Counted from the stretch's first letter, positions 1 to 10,349 are shown. The stretch is 41,711 nucleotides of DNA from Dichomitus squalens LYAD-421 SS1 (GCF_000275845.1 NW_006766918.1:269077-310787), one strand, 5' to 3'. Numbers and translations are program-made. The notes: generated by a model from the sequence alone, not told the origin.

Positions 1-1017
1 CTGCTACAGGTGGCATCAAAGCTAACTGCTCCCATACCCACGGGCAGGAACGACATCGCATGCGTATGCGATCCGATTAACGGTCGGAATCCGGCATTGA
101 CTGCAACTCACCGGGGGAAACAAGTTCTTTACGCGGATCTATCGAAGACCCGGTGTGCGGTAGGAAGATCCATGCTGGTAGGAAGAACCTCGCATGCACA
201 ATGCTATCCACGCGTATAGAGGTATCAGACTGACATGAACGGAATTGTCATCGCCTGGGCTGCCTTTCGGCGCTGACGAGCTCGGCATGACTTCACGAGC
301 GGTAGACGGTTCTCAGGGCAGCTACCGCGTTGCCCCATAGGGCGGAACCGATGGTTGCGTTCTTCCGATCAAACGGCACGAAGGCGCTACGGTCCATTCA
401 CGATGAGATGGCACAGGTAGTAGACTGACCGTGGCTGTACATCCCATCAACACCATGGATGACGTTCATTTGGAAGCGGACGGTGCTCTGGCTCAATCTC
501 CGGACAACGAGTAGGCGGATGCAGTGAAGCGATGCTCGGACAGCAAGCAGGCGGCGGAGCCCTTTTGCCAGCGTCGAACGACCAGAAGAAGGGGTGTGCG
601 CAAGGCACGTTTGCAGACGGCCTACCGGGTTCCAAGGGCGCTACATGCCAAACAATGGTACCTCGAGGAGACAGTAGCTTCCTGAATGGAGATTGCAAGC
701 TATCGCCACCATATTGTGGTACGTCGCCGGCGCCTGCGAATCGCCAAACCCGTGTAGAAGTGAGTCAGACCGTGTGCGTAGCGGGTAGTACTGGATTGTC
801 AAACGAGACGCATCGCCCATCACAGCTACCAAGAAAGTGCAAATAGACGACATGGACACGGCCGCGGATGAGAGAGGCAAAGGACGCAAGAAGTTGCTTA
901 TGCGATGGCCGGTCCCTTGATTCGTTTTAGTGCGCCGTGGGAGTCGATTCAGCGCTCGGGCTGGGTCTTCCCTTCCTTACGCTGGCATCTCTGGGAAGGC
1001 ATGCTGTGCCTTTGTGC
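1..1017. other. Region without a recognised gene
   Basis: Open frames here are short, overlap each other on both strands and match no family I recognise. The longest plus-strand frame (532-846, about 100 codons) has the mixed composition expected by chance. No repeat, tRNA or splice-linked exon chain was found. The stretch ends at the left TA duplication of the transposon at 1020. Confidence 0.5.
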
Positions 1018-1019
1018 TA

Positions 1020-1041
1020 GTGCTGCCGCGAAGTGAGGTCA
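1020..1041 (+). repeat. Left terminal inverted repeat of the TA-flanked element
   Basis: This 22-bp end starts GTGCTGCCGCGAAGT and pairs with the complement of 1791-1812, with a single G/A difference at position 16. Confidence 0.85.
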
Positions 1042-1790
1042 AGGTCGCCTTAAGCCGTCGGAGTTCATACCTTGAGTCACCTTCAGGCGCCACAAGGTGA
1101 CTTCAAGGTGCATCACGTGTCGCATTAGCAGTACAAGAGAGTGTCCGGGGATCTCGGCGCGATGTTGAACAAAACTGTTCTATTCAGTTGTAAGAGATGT
1201 GCTTTATATATACTCGAGGCCAGTTGAGACACATACTACCTGGTGCAATTTGCGGATTATCTGAGTCCCCACATTATATGGCGAGGTGATTTGAATATGC
1301 CTCATTGGTGTCTTCTAGGCTCAGGCCCAATATGTCTTCGGTGCGGTACTTCAGCCTGCACGTGTGTCCACACAGATAGTATTTAACGTGATACATCGGC
1401 AATGCTCATCTCCTGAAATCACTACTGAGAAGTGGTTCCAAGCACCTACAGCAGCGGGCCCTGAGCCTGCAGGAAGACAGTTGAAGTATGACGTGATCAC
1501 ATAGCTCATGGGTCATCAAGAGACATGAGCTCCTTCTGTGCATGATACGATGGTGTTCCATCTGCTTTCCATTATGTTGGTGCTATACAGACAAAGGAAC
1601 ACATTCGGAGGGCACAAACCTCGAGTTGCAAACACGTCTCGCCCACAACGCGGATTACAGCACGTGATATGTCTCACGGGCACCGACCTTGAGGCCACCT
1701 TGACATTTTTGCTGATCAAGGCGACCTTGAAGTGACCTTGAGGGTCTTTTTTCGAGCTCCGCTCAAGGCAAGGTGCACATTGCCTTGAAG

Positions 1791-1812
1791 TGACCTTACT
1801 TCGCGGCAGCAC
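1791..1812 (-). repeat. Right terminal inverted repeat of the TA-flanked element
   Basis: This is the inverted partner of 1020-1041, followed directly by the TA at 1813-1814. The near identity of the two ends suggests that the insertion is not very old. Confidence 0.85.
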
Positions 1813-1814
1813 TA

Positions 1815-3100
1815 CAAGTTTGTGCTAAATATTCAACACTCAGGTCCCCGTCATTCTATGGATGGCTCGCCCAAACGCTCATGCTTCTCTAGTTTCATTC
1901 GTTTACCAAACGCTCGCTCTACTCTAGTCTCTATCAGTTTTCTTCCCAGTCTGATCCCGACAACATGCGTTCTCCTCATAGTGCCCAGACGAACACTGAT
2001 TCGGTGGTTCGGGAGACTGGAGTGTAGATTTATGGGTGGTTGGACTGGATGATGCGAATGGTATGTGCCATACAAAGTTTATCGAAGACCGTGCGGTCTG
2101 TTCCTCGCTGTAATGAACACTTCCCGCACGCCTCTTTCTCAGACACTGCCATTGATTGCGTGGTATACTGCCGGCTGCCTATTAGCCCCTAAGTCTCTGG
2201 TGATATCCTGTCTGGGCCTATTGCAAAACCGGGCCTTGATGCATCTGATGGTACGCTCAAGACCGTCCTGCCAGCGTCCGAGTCTTTCCAGACGGCGATA
2301 ATGTAAACGTGTCAATCACTCACGGCACGGCTATCGAACATTCACGAGGATGTCCTACGGAGCGTACCATGTGTCAGAATCTCATCTTGTAGTATTTGAC
2401 CCCAGCCTTGATGTTCACCAGCGCCCCATGGTGGCGGCAGCATGAGGACCATTGATCACCGAGTAACCTAGTGCGCACCAACCAGAACGATTCACCTACT
2501 GAGAGGATATCTCACCCTATCACTTGTTGTCCCCAGGACTTTACCTGGGTCTCATCTCCTACCTACGGTGGGAATGGGATAGTTCAGTGGTTCCGTTTAG
2601 GTCATAGTGGCTGCTGGAACGATGCACGGCGCTTGTCGTCGTTGGTACAAGGGCCGACCGGGAATTGGAAGTGTCTCGTTACAGGTAGAGGGTGTACGTC
2701 ATTGAGCCGAGCTCGAATGGGGGCATGCCGTGAGGGCGATAGAGCTGCTGATTGCATCCGCCCTCAAAGACCATGTTTCCCATGGGCAGTCATATGCTCC
2801 TCAGGCTGCGGTGGTTCAATATCCCGGTCGGGGACTATCCAGTCTTCCAACCTGGGACTTCCATACAATCGGGTCCATGACTATAGCAGTCTCTGCGTAG
2901 ACGAGCGGCCTCGACGTAGATGTAGAACACCGCCTAGGTCACGGTATCCACTTCATGCTAGGTACGTGTGCTTCACGGTGGCGCGGCATCCTGCCGGTCC
3001 ACCTATCTCGAAGCTTCGTTACAGTCAGCCTACCCTGTCTTTCACGGAGCCTGATTGTAGGCTCTTCTTCCTGAACGAAGAAGCGCTGACTAACGTCTCG
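1815..3100. other. Gene-poor stretch with short coding-like pieces
   Basis: No complete gene could be built. Two pieces read somewhat like protein. One is a plus frame around 2205-2301 that ends in TAA. The other runs around 2735-3060, with an in-frame TAG near 2898. Neither matches a family I know, and no splice chain joins them. A 212-codon frame at 2471-3109 starts at GTG rather than ATG and has no recognisable motif; a frame of this length can arise by chance here. Decayed coding sequence is possible but unproven. Confidence 0.3.
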
Positions 3101-3109
3101 TATATATAG
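3101..3109 (+). promoter_or_regulatory. TATA-like element upstream of the aldo-keto reductase
   Basis: TATATATAG lies about 95 bp before the proposed ATG at 3202, a plausible distance for a fungal TATA box. A second weaker TTATAA is at about 3131. The assignment is by sequence and position only. Confidence 0.4.
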
Positions 3110-3201
3110 CGACCGCTATGAGTGCGCTGCTTATAAGGCCAGCTCCTCCACTTCGGCAACCCGCGGACAGCGTTCCATCTCTCCCCACATTCACCACACT
3201 C

Positions 3202-5017
3202 ATGACCCCCAAGATGCAATATGGTACGGAGGATCGCTACAATCTATGATCGTTTTCGGTGGTTAACGCGATGTCATAGCCCGCCTCGGAAAGTCGGGGC
3301 TGAAAGTCTCGAAGATCATCCTCGGCTGCATGTCATACGGCTCAAAGGGATGGCAGGAGTGGGTTCTCCCTGAGGAAGAGGCTATCAAGCATATCAAGTT
3401 TGCGTGAGTGTTGCTAACCTTTCGCGCGGCGTATACGATTTCATTCATTCCATGCTCACCGCAATCACTAGTTGGGACCATGGCATCACGACCTTCGACA
3501 CTGCCAACGTAAGCTATTTCGTTTCAGTCGACTAGTCGCAAATATGTTGAAGGGTCTCACAACCACTTCGTCCAGGTCTATTCGAACGGTCTTTCCGAGA
3601 TCATACTTGGAAATGCTATCAAGAAGCTGGAGCTGCCTAGAGACGAGCTCGTTATTATGACGAAAGTGTGGAACATAACTACCTGCGCTTGAGAATGCGT
3701 CGTCTGAGGCATGTGTCCTGCACAGCTGTTCGCTCCGATCCCGAAGGAGTACGGCACGAATCTCGTCAGGGAGGGTAAGACGCCGGAAGATGTCGGCATC
3801 ATTAACCAGAAGGGCCTCAATCGCAAGGTGCGTTCTTTAGACTTGTGACCGCTTGCTTCGTATCCACACAGGGCCTGTCTCCAGCACATCTTCGACTCCG
3901 TGAAGGCCAGCCTCAAGCGCCTGCAGGTCGATTACATCGATCTTTTGCAATGTATGTGATTGCTTGTTCGTTTCCGTAAAAACTAATAACTGATAATTCT
4001 TGGCACGTCCTTCAGGCCACCGCTTCGACTATGACACGCCAATCGAAGAGACAGTGAGTACTTTGGGTGCTCAACGGCTGAGCGCACGAATTCTGACAGC
4101 CGTGTTGTAGATGCAAGCTCTCCATGATGTCGTCCAAGCCGGATATGTGCGTTACATCGGCATGAGCTCCTGTTGGGCTTATCAATGTATGTATAGATGG
4201 TGTTACGTCATGCGTCCGTTTCGCTTACTTCCTTTCGCTAGTCCATGCCATGCAAAGTATGTCCTCGAGGTCGACTTCCTGAGATGACCCTTCGAAACTA
4301 AGCTATCTGCGGACTAGACTACGCCATCACGCACAACCTCACGCCGTTCGTGTCGATGCAGAACCACTACAGCCTCCTGTACCGCGAGGAGGAGCGCGAG
4401 ATGATGCCCACGCTGAAGGTGTATTCGTCAGACGCTACGTTGCTGGTTTTGTCCACTCATTACTCCGTGGAAATCGGTAGATGTTCGGGGTGGGATCGAT
4501 TCCCTGGTCCCCTCTCGGGCGCGGGCTCCTGTGCCGTCCATCTGATGCAGAGGCGACACTGCGCAAGAAGACTGACGCGTGAGTATAAGGGTTCAGGTGT
4601 GGAAGCATTGTGCTGACATCAGCGATGCAGCTACCAAACCGGCTATGATATCCCCTTCCTCCCGAGCCTTACGAGCAGGTTCGCGAAAATTCACCCCGGT
4701 TCCCATTCCATCGTTCTGACGCGTGCGAGTATAGGATTGAGGAGATCGCCAAGAAGAAGGGCGTCAGCATGGCTCAAATATCTCTTGCTTGGTGCTTGGC
4801 AAAGGAGCCCGTGACGGCGCCCATCATCGGTACCACGAGCCTCCAGAATCTGGAGGATATCCTTGGTGGGTCCTGACAATTATCGGATGCAATCTTTTTC
4901 ACGGGCGTAGACTGAACGCATCGATCTATAGGGTCGCTTGATGTCAAATTGACGGACGAGGAGGTTAAGTATCTGGAGGAGCCGTACCAGCCTGTGCGGA
5001 TCATCGGCCACGCATGA
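3202..5017 (+). CDS. Aldo-keto reductase (aryl-alcohol dehydrogenase-like), 14 exons
   Basis: Predicted 344-aa NADPH-dependent aldo-keto reductase of the aryl-alcohol dehydrogenase-like group, acting in the cytosol on aldehydes or ketones; the substrate is unknown. Proposed exons: 3202-3223, 3280-3403, 3472-3508, 3576-3665, 3726-3827, 3885-3951, 4016-4053, 4111-4186, 4242-4256, 4318-4418, 4481-4578, 4631-4678, 4735-4865, 4932-5017. All introns are GT-AG, 52-68 bp, and every phase closes. The start is chosen because the ATG at 3202 splices to give QYARLGKSGLKVSKIILG, the family's first strand. The catalytic tetrad is visible: Asp58 and Tyr63 (FDTANVY), Lys91 (VIMTK), His149 (LLQCHRFD). IPWSPLGRG and the cofactor-region signature PIIGTTSLQNLEDI follow. 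Length is normal for the family. The segment around exon 12 is shorter and less conserved than in typical relatives, so that splice choice is least certain. The gene looks intact. A P450 tail follows 190 bp downstream. Confidence 0.88.
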
Positions 5018-5210
5018 GTCTCCGATCGATGGGAGATGTGTTCTATGTACGATAGGCTACGCAGACAGGATGATGCGTCAAACTTCCTTTGAATGCTGCT
5101 CGAGCGTCGGTGGGATCAGACTATCTGTCCACTGCCGAAGACGGAAGTATGTTCAAGATATGCCTTTCAGAGAAACCACTGCGTTAGATGGAGTGGAGAG
5201 ATACCGTACT

Positions 5211-5694
5211 GGAGACGACGCGTATGAGTGGAAGCCGGAACGCTGGCTTGGTCCCCTTCCAGAGACAGTGGAGAGGGCAGCGATCCCGGGCGTATATTCT
5301 CACCTGTAAAAGTCTTCGTCTTACTGCTCCGGTACGAACGCGTGCTGAAGTTGCGTACGACGCATTAGGATGACCTTTTTGGGCGGCGGGCGATCGTGCA
5401 TGTGAGCGCTCTCCTTGTCTACTCATCTGTTTGTTGCTGTGATGCTCAATGTCTTCGCCGCCAGCGGGTTCACTTTCTCGCAGCTCGAGATGAGTGAGTT
5501 GTCATTCGGAAGTGCGAGCAGAGACAGCAGGCTGACGAGAGGAAACAGAGGTGGTCTTGTCCGAGCTGCTCGGGAACTTCGTTTTCGAGCCTTCGGACAG
5601 GCCCGTTTTCTGGAACATCTCCGGAGTCACGTATCTGAGCACCAGTGTTGGAAGCACAAAATCAGAATTGTGGTTGAACGTTAAGAGACGTTAG
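5211..5694 (+). pseudogene. 5'-truncated cytochrome P450 (CYP5150-like C-terminal part)
   Basis: Only the last 100 or so residues of a P450 are present. Exons 5211-5305, 5369-5401, 5465-5493 and 5549-5694 join in phase through three short GT-AG introns. They read GDDAYEWKPERWL (the PERW part of the ERR triad), then PGVYSHLMTFLGGGRSCIGF with the haem-binding Cys, then TFSQLEMKVVLSELL, and end at TAG 5692-5694. The haem loop and the following helix match agaricomycete CYP5150-like enzymes. Upstream of 5211 the frame loses similarity, and only about 190 bp separate it from the AKR. The I-helix, the ExxR motif and the membrane anchor, about 400 residues, are therefore missing. It cannot encode a working monooxygenase. 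Splice sites and frame remain intact, so the truncation looks recent, or an upstream deletion removed the rest. Confidence 0.8.
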
Positions 5695-6551
5695 GTCCGC
5701 ACTGACTCTCTCACGTCTTAAGGAGCTGCAATGCGGAAGGATTTGCTGTAGGTGACCTCCGTGTGGTCATCTGACTTCTGACTCACTGTTCCCGACCTCT
5801 GACCTCGCAGATTTGGCTGAACTGCGATTCGGAGCGTGGGCTTATTGTTTGATTGTGATCTTACATTCTTGTACATCCCGTAGAAGTAGAGTCTACTGCA
5901 GGTCATTCTCTGTACAAATGAAGCTCAAGAACCGCAACACCTTCTCCCAGACCTTCATAGATTGGGGCAGCATCTAGTGGTAATGGGAGAACAGTCGCCT
6001 GAGAGTGCGTGTGAGCACAAACGCGGTCCCACCTATCCAGTGCAAGCTTGTATGGGTGACGGGATGGACAACATTGTCAATTCTCGGCGTCGTGACACCT
6101 ATACAGCACCGTCACTGCATAGGCAGGGGAGAAGCAGGAGAGATTTTGGATGGTAACTATCACACATTTGAGTTCGAGCCTATACGACCTGATACTCAGC
6201 ATGACCTGACAAGCACTACCACGCGACCGCACAGCAGAGGCCGGCGTGATGTGTTGGCACCCTGAAGATTGGAGCAAGGGACAGCGAGAATCGCGTCCCA
6301 GAGGAGAGCATCGACCCGAGGCTCCTCGATGCGCATGCTCGTTCCTTACCGAGGCGTTCATGTTACGACCCTGGCACTGCGACGGATGCTCATCGAATGC
6401 ACTGTGCATTTTCCAGTCTGGCTTTTGCCCTGGCGAGTGCTACGTCACTGTCAACATCACCGTGGGTATCCTGCCTGATCGAATGATACAACATCTAGTT
6501 GCCCGCGGCTGGTCTGTGGAGTCTGGTGCTGACGCGCGGATCTTTGTGTAG
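5695..6551. other. Region without a recognised gene
   Basis: Overlapping frames of about 60-110 codons on both strands have no recognisable domain. An AG acceptor at 6550-6551 would feed the chitinase-like piece starting at 6552, but no convincing preceding exon could be identified. Confidence 0.4.
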
Positions 6552-6727
6552 ACGACCCCAGCCCGGGCTACAACGACTGCAACTCGTTCATCGCCTTTGC
6601 GGGTGGCTTTGCGCTCTCTTCGGAGATCCCCCAAAACGGCCCTGCGCTGAGCAAGCTCGTTTTCGGCAAGCCTGGTACCCCCGAGGCCCCCCCGCAGAGC
6701 TCGTGTCTTTCTATAGCCCGCGAATGA
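6552..6727 (+). pseudogene. Fragment resembling part of a GH18 chitinase
   Basis: Read from the acceptor at 6551, the frame gives DPSPGYNDCNSF and then SKLVFGKPGTPEAP, ending at TGA 6725-6727. The order 'YN..C..' followed by a conserved 'LV(I/F)GKP(G/A)T' strand resembles the segment near the active-site end of fungal GH18 chitinases. One extra upstream base would complete an Asn codon, giving the usual FYN context. No catalytic DxxDxDxE motif is found upstream, so at best this is a leftover 58-residue piece. It converges tail to tail with the F-box-like gene that ends at 6746. The family call is from memory of the motif and is weak. Confidence 0.35.
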
Positions 6728-6745
6728 GATAGAAAGCAGCATCTA

Positions 6746-8431
6746 TCACAAATCATTCCCTACACCAATAGAACACATGAATTGCACAACCTTCTGCCAA
6801 CCTGGATCAAGTGCCACAGCGTCGGACAGATATGCTCCCTCCACGTGATGGGCTCGGGAGCGCTCACATTCGTCCAAAGCACACCTATACTCCTCGATGT
6901 CCAGGCCAGAGAAGAGATCCATAATATACCTTGCCAGGCCCTCCCCCTCGGCATCTGAGAGATCGGCTCCATGTGCGGGCACGCATCCATGGACATACAG
7001 GTAGCTCAGCCCATGGGGTGCACGATCCGACGCAGGAGCGGGAATCGAGTCAACGCCGACGATTGGACAGCTAATTAAGGGCAGCACGGCCTGTCGGAGG
7101 CTGGGACAGTAGCGGTAGAGGTGGTGGAGGGCGATGCTGGGAGTCGGCCTGGGTGGGAGGGTGGCACACTCGAGGATTAGCTCCTCGAGCTTCGACCAAG
7201 CCTGCACGAGCGTCCGGATGTCGGCGTCGTCGGCGCTCCAGTAGATTGTCTCTGTTGTAGAGAAGCAGAAGGAGCGCATTTCGCGCAGCGGTAGGATAGG
7301 TGCCACCAAGTCGCCCAGCTCGAATTCGTCCATCGAGGGGTCATCTCTGTCCGAGAAACCATGTATAGCGAGTTCGAGGTTCTGGAAGCTGCTGAGCGAT
7401 ACGGCAGTGCAGAACGACGCCAGGAGAGATATCACGTCGCCGACTGTAAGATGTATCTCTGGAGAAAAAAACACCGAGAGTTTTGCATGCGTTAGGGCTT
7501 GGAAACGGACGGACTGGAAAAGGGAGATGAGTGGGCCTGACTGTCCCCACAAAGACAGCTCGCGCAGGTTGTGGACTGCAAACGGCGGGGATAGTGCTAG
7601 CCATGGATCGTCTACTTCGGATACGTCGACGGACGCGATGTTGGACTTGGTGACAAGATCTCGAAATGCGGAAAGCTGGGAGAGGTGGTTGACAGTGACG
7701 CCACGGAGGTGATCGAAAGCAGTGAGTTCCTGGACGAGCGACGACTCCGCTTCAGGCGTATATCCGAGGTCCGTCGTGATGTCAGCCAAGAAAGGGGAGG
7801 ATTCACGGAGTCTCCGGAGCAATGTGAGAATCGCGGGGCAGTCGTCCATGTAGTCGAAGCGGAAGGTTGCGATGCGCAGACTCGCCACGAACAACGGCGC
7901 AAAGACGCAGGCATCTGCCGGTGACCTCCCCAGCCATTCTATTCGGCACAGAGCAGGAAGGACGGACTTCCCTCCATTGTGCTTGAGGACATCTTGTAAA
8001 AGAAGGAGTTGAGCTTCGCGGTGCTCTTCCGAGTCCGAAGTCAAATCAAGATCTAGTTCGCGGATGTGGGCAGTATGCCATAGAAAGCGGTTCCATCGCT
8101 CAGGATCCTCATACTCCCGAGCAGATATAATCTGTGCAGACCAAATTGAGAGGTAAATCATGTCCATCTATCGAGGTCGTCGTACCTTTTCGAGATACTT
8201 CGGTTCTGCCTCTGGCCATCTGGGAATACGGACGTTCTGTGGAGCGAGAAGCTGCCACAAAGGAAGCAGTTCAGACATGTACCTCCATAGAAGGCGGACA
8301 GCCGGCTCGTGGAATGCACGACAAACAGTCGTACATCGCACTAGTTGTCGAGCGCAATTGGGTGGCAGGAACGTGAAAGTGGCATAGAGTAGGTCGCCAT
8401 TAGCTAAGACTTGACTACAAGCTGGTAGCAT
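6746..8431 (-). CDS. F-box-like/LRR-type protein (paralogue A)
   Basis: Two exons on the minus strand, 8431-8186 and 8131-6746, are separated by a 54-bp GT-AG intron (8132-8185), giving 543 aa. The N-terminus reads LLYATFTFLPP, then CTTVCRAFHEPAVRLLWRYM and LLPLWQLLAP. This is the F-box-like helix pattern widespread in agaricomycetes ('VCRAF..P....LW..L..L.PLW.LL'). The remaining 450 residues are leucine-rich and consistent with an irregular LRR substrate-binding solenoid. The frame extends upstream to a GTG, but the ATG at 8431 matches the start of paralogue B. Paralogue B (12886-14574) shares the order, the intron position, the ERWxRFLWHxxHxR block after the intron and the C-terminal tail, at moderate identity. 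Expected role, from the family: substrate receptor of an SCF ubiquitin ligase. The target is unknown. A hAT-like element begins 120 bp upstream. Confidence 0.8.
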
Positions 8432-8550
8432 ATGCGAAATCAATTGTACTGGCAGCTCAGTCACCTGTTACAAAGGAATCCAACAGGCTGGAGGCTCGTA
8501 CAGAGTCAAGATGACAGGAGTTGACGAAGAGTGGGTGAGGTGGCAGCAAG

Positions 8551-8567
8551 TAGTGTATATGGCAGAA
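8551..8567 (+). repeat. Left terminal inverted repeat of the hAT-like element
   Basis: TAGTGTATATGGCAGAA pairs with the complement of 9082-9098 at 14 of 17 positions. Confidence 0.8.
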
Positions 8568-9081
8568 ATGTTTCGGGCTATTCTGCCGGCAGGTATGGCA
8601 GATATGGCAATTGCCGTGGTCGGCAGAAACTGGCGAATATTTAGGCGCCTCAGCGGAGAGACATCGAGTCTGGAGTATGTTTCCTTTGATATACATTCAT
8701 CAGAGTGCCTGATGGAGTACCTTTCATACTTGGATGCTCACAAGCTGGCCTCAGATGAGTCTGCCCAGCAGGTGTAGCGCATGAAAAGCGGCGTAGGAGG
8801 CTCCTCATTGTTTTAGCGCCGGACACACACACCCATCAACAAGGTGAAACCAATCAGTACCGTCCTGAGTCCACAAAACGCGGTGTGTTTTCACAGCAAT
8901 CATAAACTGGCACATCTCTAGGGCTTTTGTATGAGTACAGACATCGAAAGCTTATGGGAATTAGTCCCTACGATCGTTTTTCAGCATAAGCGCCCACGAT
9001 ATCTGCCAATATTTGCCAGCGTAGGCCGGATGGCAAAATGGCAATTGCCATTGGCAGAATGGCAGCGGCAAAATGGCAACA

Positions 9082-9098
9082 TTCTGCCGCGTACACTA
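9082..9098 (-). repeat. Right terminal inverted repeat of the hAT-like element
   Basis: On the minus strand this reads TAGTGTACGCGGCAGAA, immediately followed on the plus strand by the second GCAGCAAG copy. Confidence 0.8.
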
Positions 9099-9128
9099 GC
9101 AGCAAGCCTCGGTTCCGGACCGGGCCGG

Positions 9129-9152
9129 TGACCGGGTCATTCACACCGGTCA
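9129..9152. repeat. Short inverted repeat downstream of the WD40 gene
   Basis: TGACCGG (9129-9135) and CCGGTCA (9146-9152) can form a 7-bp stem with a 10-nt loop. It lies 90-110 bp beyond the stop of the minus-strand WD40 gene, so it could fall in its 3' untranslated region. No function can be claimed. Confidence 0.3.
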
Positions 9153-9240
9153 TTTTGTTTGAACCAGACTCGAGCGTCGGTCAATTGTTTTCTGTCGTCG
9201 CATACCATATCTGAATTCTCAATCTCGTGGCTTGTACGGA

Positions 9241-10349
9241 TTACATTGCTAGGATATCATCGATGGCATGGATGAATATGCGTCCCAACTCACCACCATA
9301 GGCCAGCGAATGTCCACTGCCGGAAAACACGAGATGATCCAAAGCACTCCTCGTATACGACCGCTCTTCCGACGCTCCCCGCAAAACCGCTGCACACGAT
9401 CCGTCGCTCGTTCTCCATAGCGTGACTACCCCACAAGACCCATTCGAGCCCGTTGCTATGTACCTCCCATCGGGCGACAAGCGAGGACATAAACAGTAGT
9501 CAGATCCCGGTCCCTCGAGCGACAAAGTCACCGTACAGCGCTCAGCGTCCCAGCAGTTGACCTTTCCGTCGCTGGTCGCAAGGGTACAAACTGTTTTTCC
9601 GTCAGAAGAGAACATGACCTCTTCCGTCGGCTTCTTCGTCGGCAACGTCGAACGCGTCTCTCCGGTCTCGAAGTCCCAGATGAACACGGACGCCTGGTCC
9701 CATGAGAAACAACCAGCGACAATGCTGCGGGATGCAGGATCAAACGCGGCGTCTAAGAGCGCGCCAGGGTGTCCACCGAGGACTTTCTGGATAGGGCCAG
9801 GGTCAGACTTCCGACCAACATCCCAAAGGCAGAGGTGGTGGCCGTTGCGTGACTCCTTCCAAGGCATGTGAAAAGCTAGGACCCAGCGCGCATCCGGGGA
9901 GAACAGGACGCGCACGATTCCCACCGCACCGCACTGCGGGTCCGCAAGCAGATAGCACTGCTGGAACGCGTCGCCCTCATGGCCAGGGCCAGACCAAACC
10001 CGTACGGATCCATCGTCCGAGCCAGTAGCGAGCCACTCGCCCGTGCTACTCCACGCACAGCTTCGGATGCGAGCTGTGTGGCCGTCCAAAGTCGCGGCGA
10101 GCACGGCATCGCTCGCCAGATCCCACACTTTGGGCGTGGTGTCGCCGCCGACCGACAGAAGGTATCGGCCGTCCGGTGCAAAGGCGAGGTCGTCGACACA
10201 CCGCTCATGTGCGACCCAGTCCCAGACAGCGGTATGGCTCTCCGCATCCCAGACTATGATGGTGGAGTCGAGCGATCCGCTCGCGAACCATTCGCCGTTG
10301 GTAGAAGCGACTAGCACTGATACCGCCTCCTCGTGAGCTACCGTATGAC
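9241..10349 (-). CDS. WD40-repeat protein (C-terminal exon; 5' end unresolved)
   Basis: One 1109-bp exon on the minus strand encodes about 369 residues of WD40 propeller. It begins after a good acceptor (ATCTCCTAG, ending at 10350). Blades are visible as GEWFASGSLDSTIIVWDAES, GRYLLSVGGDTTPKVWDLAS, GEWLATGSDDGSVRVWSG, a degenerate ..LCLWDVG, ASVFIWDFETGE, GKVNCWDAE, GRYIATGSNG..VTLWRTSDG and a final FSGSGHSLAYGGELGRIFIH. The GH-x(n)-WD spacing is regular, as expected of a seven- or eight-blade scaffold. There is no in-frame ATG between the upstream stop and 10349, so the first exon lies elsewhere. A donor at 10420 inside the neighbouring F-box-like gene joins exactly in phase (71-bp intron), giving ..DRSDSHTVAHEEAV. 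The gene is therefore either the tail of an F-box/WD40 fusion or has lost its own start. Propeller identity is certain; partner and role are unknown. Confidence 0.85.

Larger units (their letters stand above)
1018..1814. mobile_element. MITE-like DNA transposon, TA target duplication (Tc1/mariner-like)
   Basis: The body runs 1020-1812 (793 bp). Its ends are an inverted pair. The left end at 1020-1041 begins GTGCTGCCGCGAAGTGAGG. The right end at 1791-1812, read on the other strand, begins GTGCTGCCGCGAAGTAAGG. The pair shows one mismatch over 22 bp. A TA dinucleotide flanks each side (1018-1019 and 1813-1814), as in Tc1/mariner insertions. Inside both ends there are repeated, partly palindromic AAGGTCACCTT / CCTTGAAGTGACC motifs (about 1036-1115 and 1685-1795) and a CACGTG on each side. 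No frame of transposase length or DDE-like motif is present, so the copy should be non-autonomous. TIRs and TA are seen; the superfamily is inferred from the TA duplication. Confidence 0.82.
8543..9106. mobile_element. hAT-like MITE with 8-bp target duplication
   Basis: A perfect 8-bp direct repeat, GCAGCAAG, flanks the element at 8543-8550 and 9099-9106. The 548-bp body (8551-9098) starts TAGTGTATATGGCAGAA. Read from the other end it starts TAGTGTACGCGGCAGAA, giving inverted ends with three mismatches in 17 bp. Inverted similarity continues loosely inward for about 100 bp, through repeated GGCAGAA/GGCAATTGCC motifs, to an AATATT block. An 8-bp duplication plus TAG-starting inverted ends is typical of hAT transposons. 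There is no transposase frame. The element occupies the space between the 3' side of the WD40 gene and the promoter of F-box paralogue A. Confidence 0.85.

Noticed and set aside
2471..3109. A 212-codon plus frame before the AKR gene
   Set aside because: It begins at GTG, has no motif, and runs into the AKR promoter. A frame of this length can occur by chance in a window this size.
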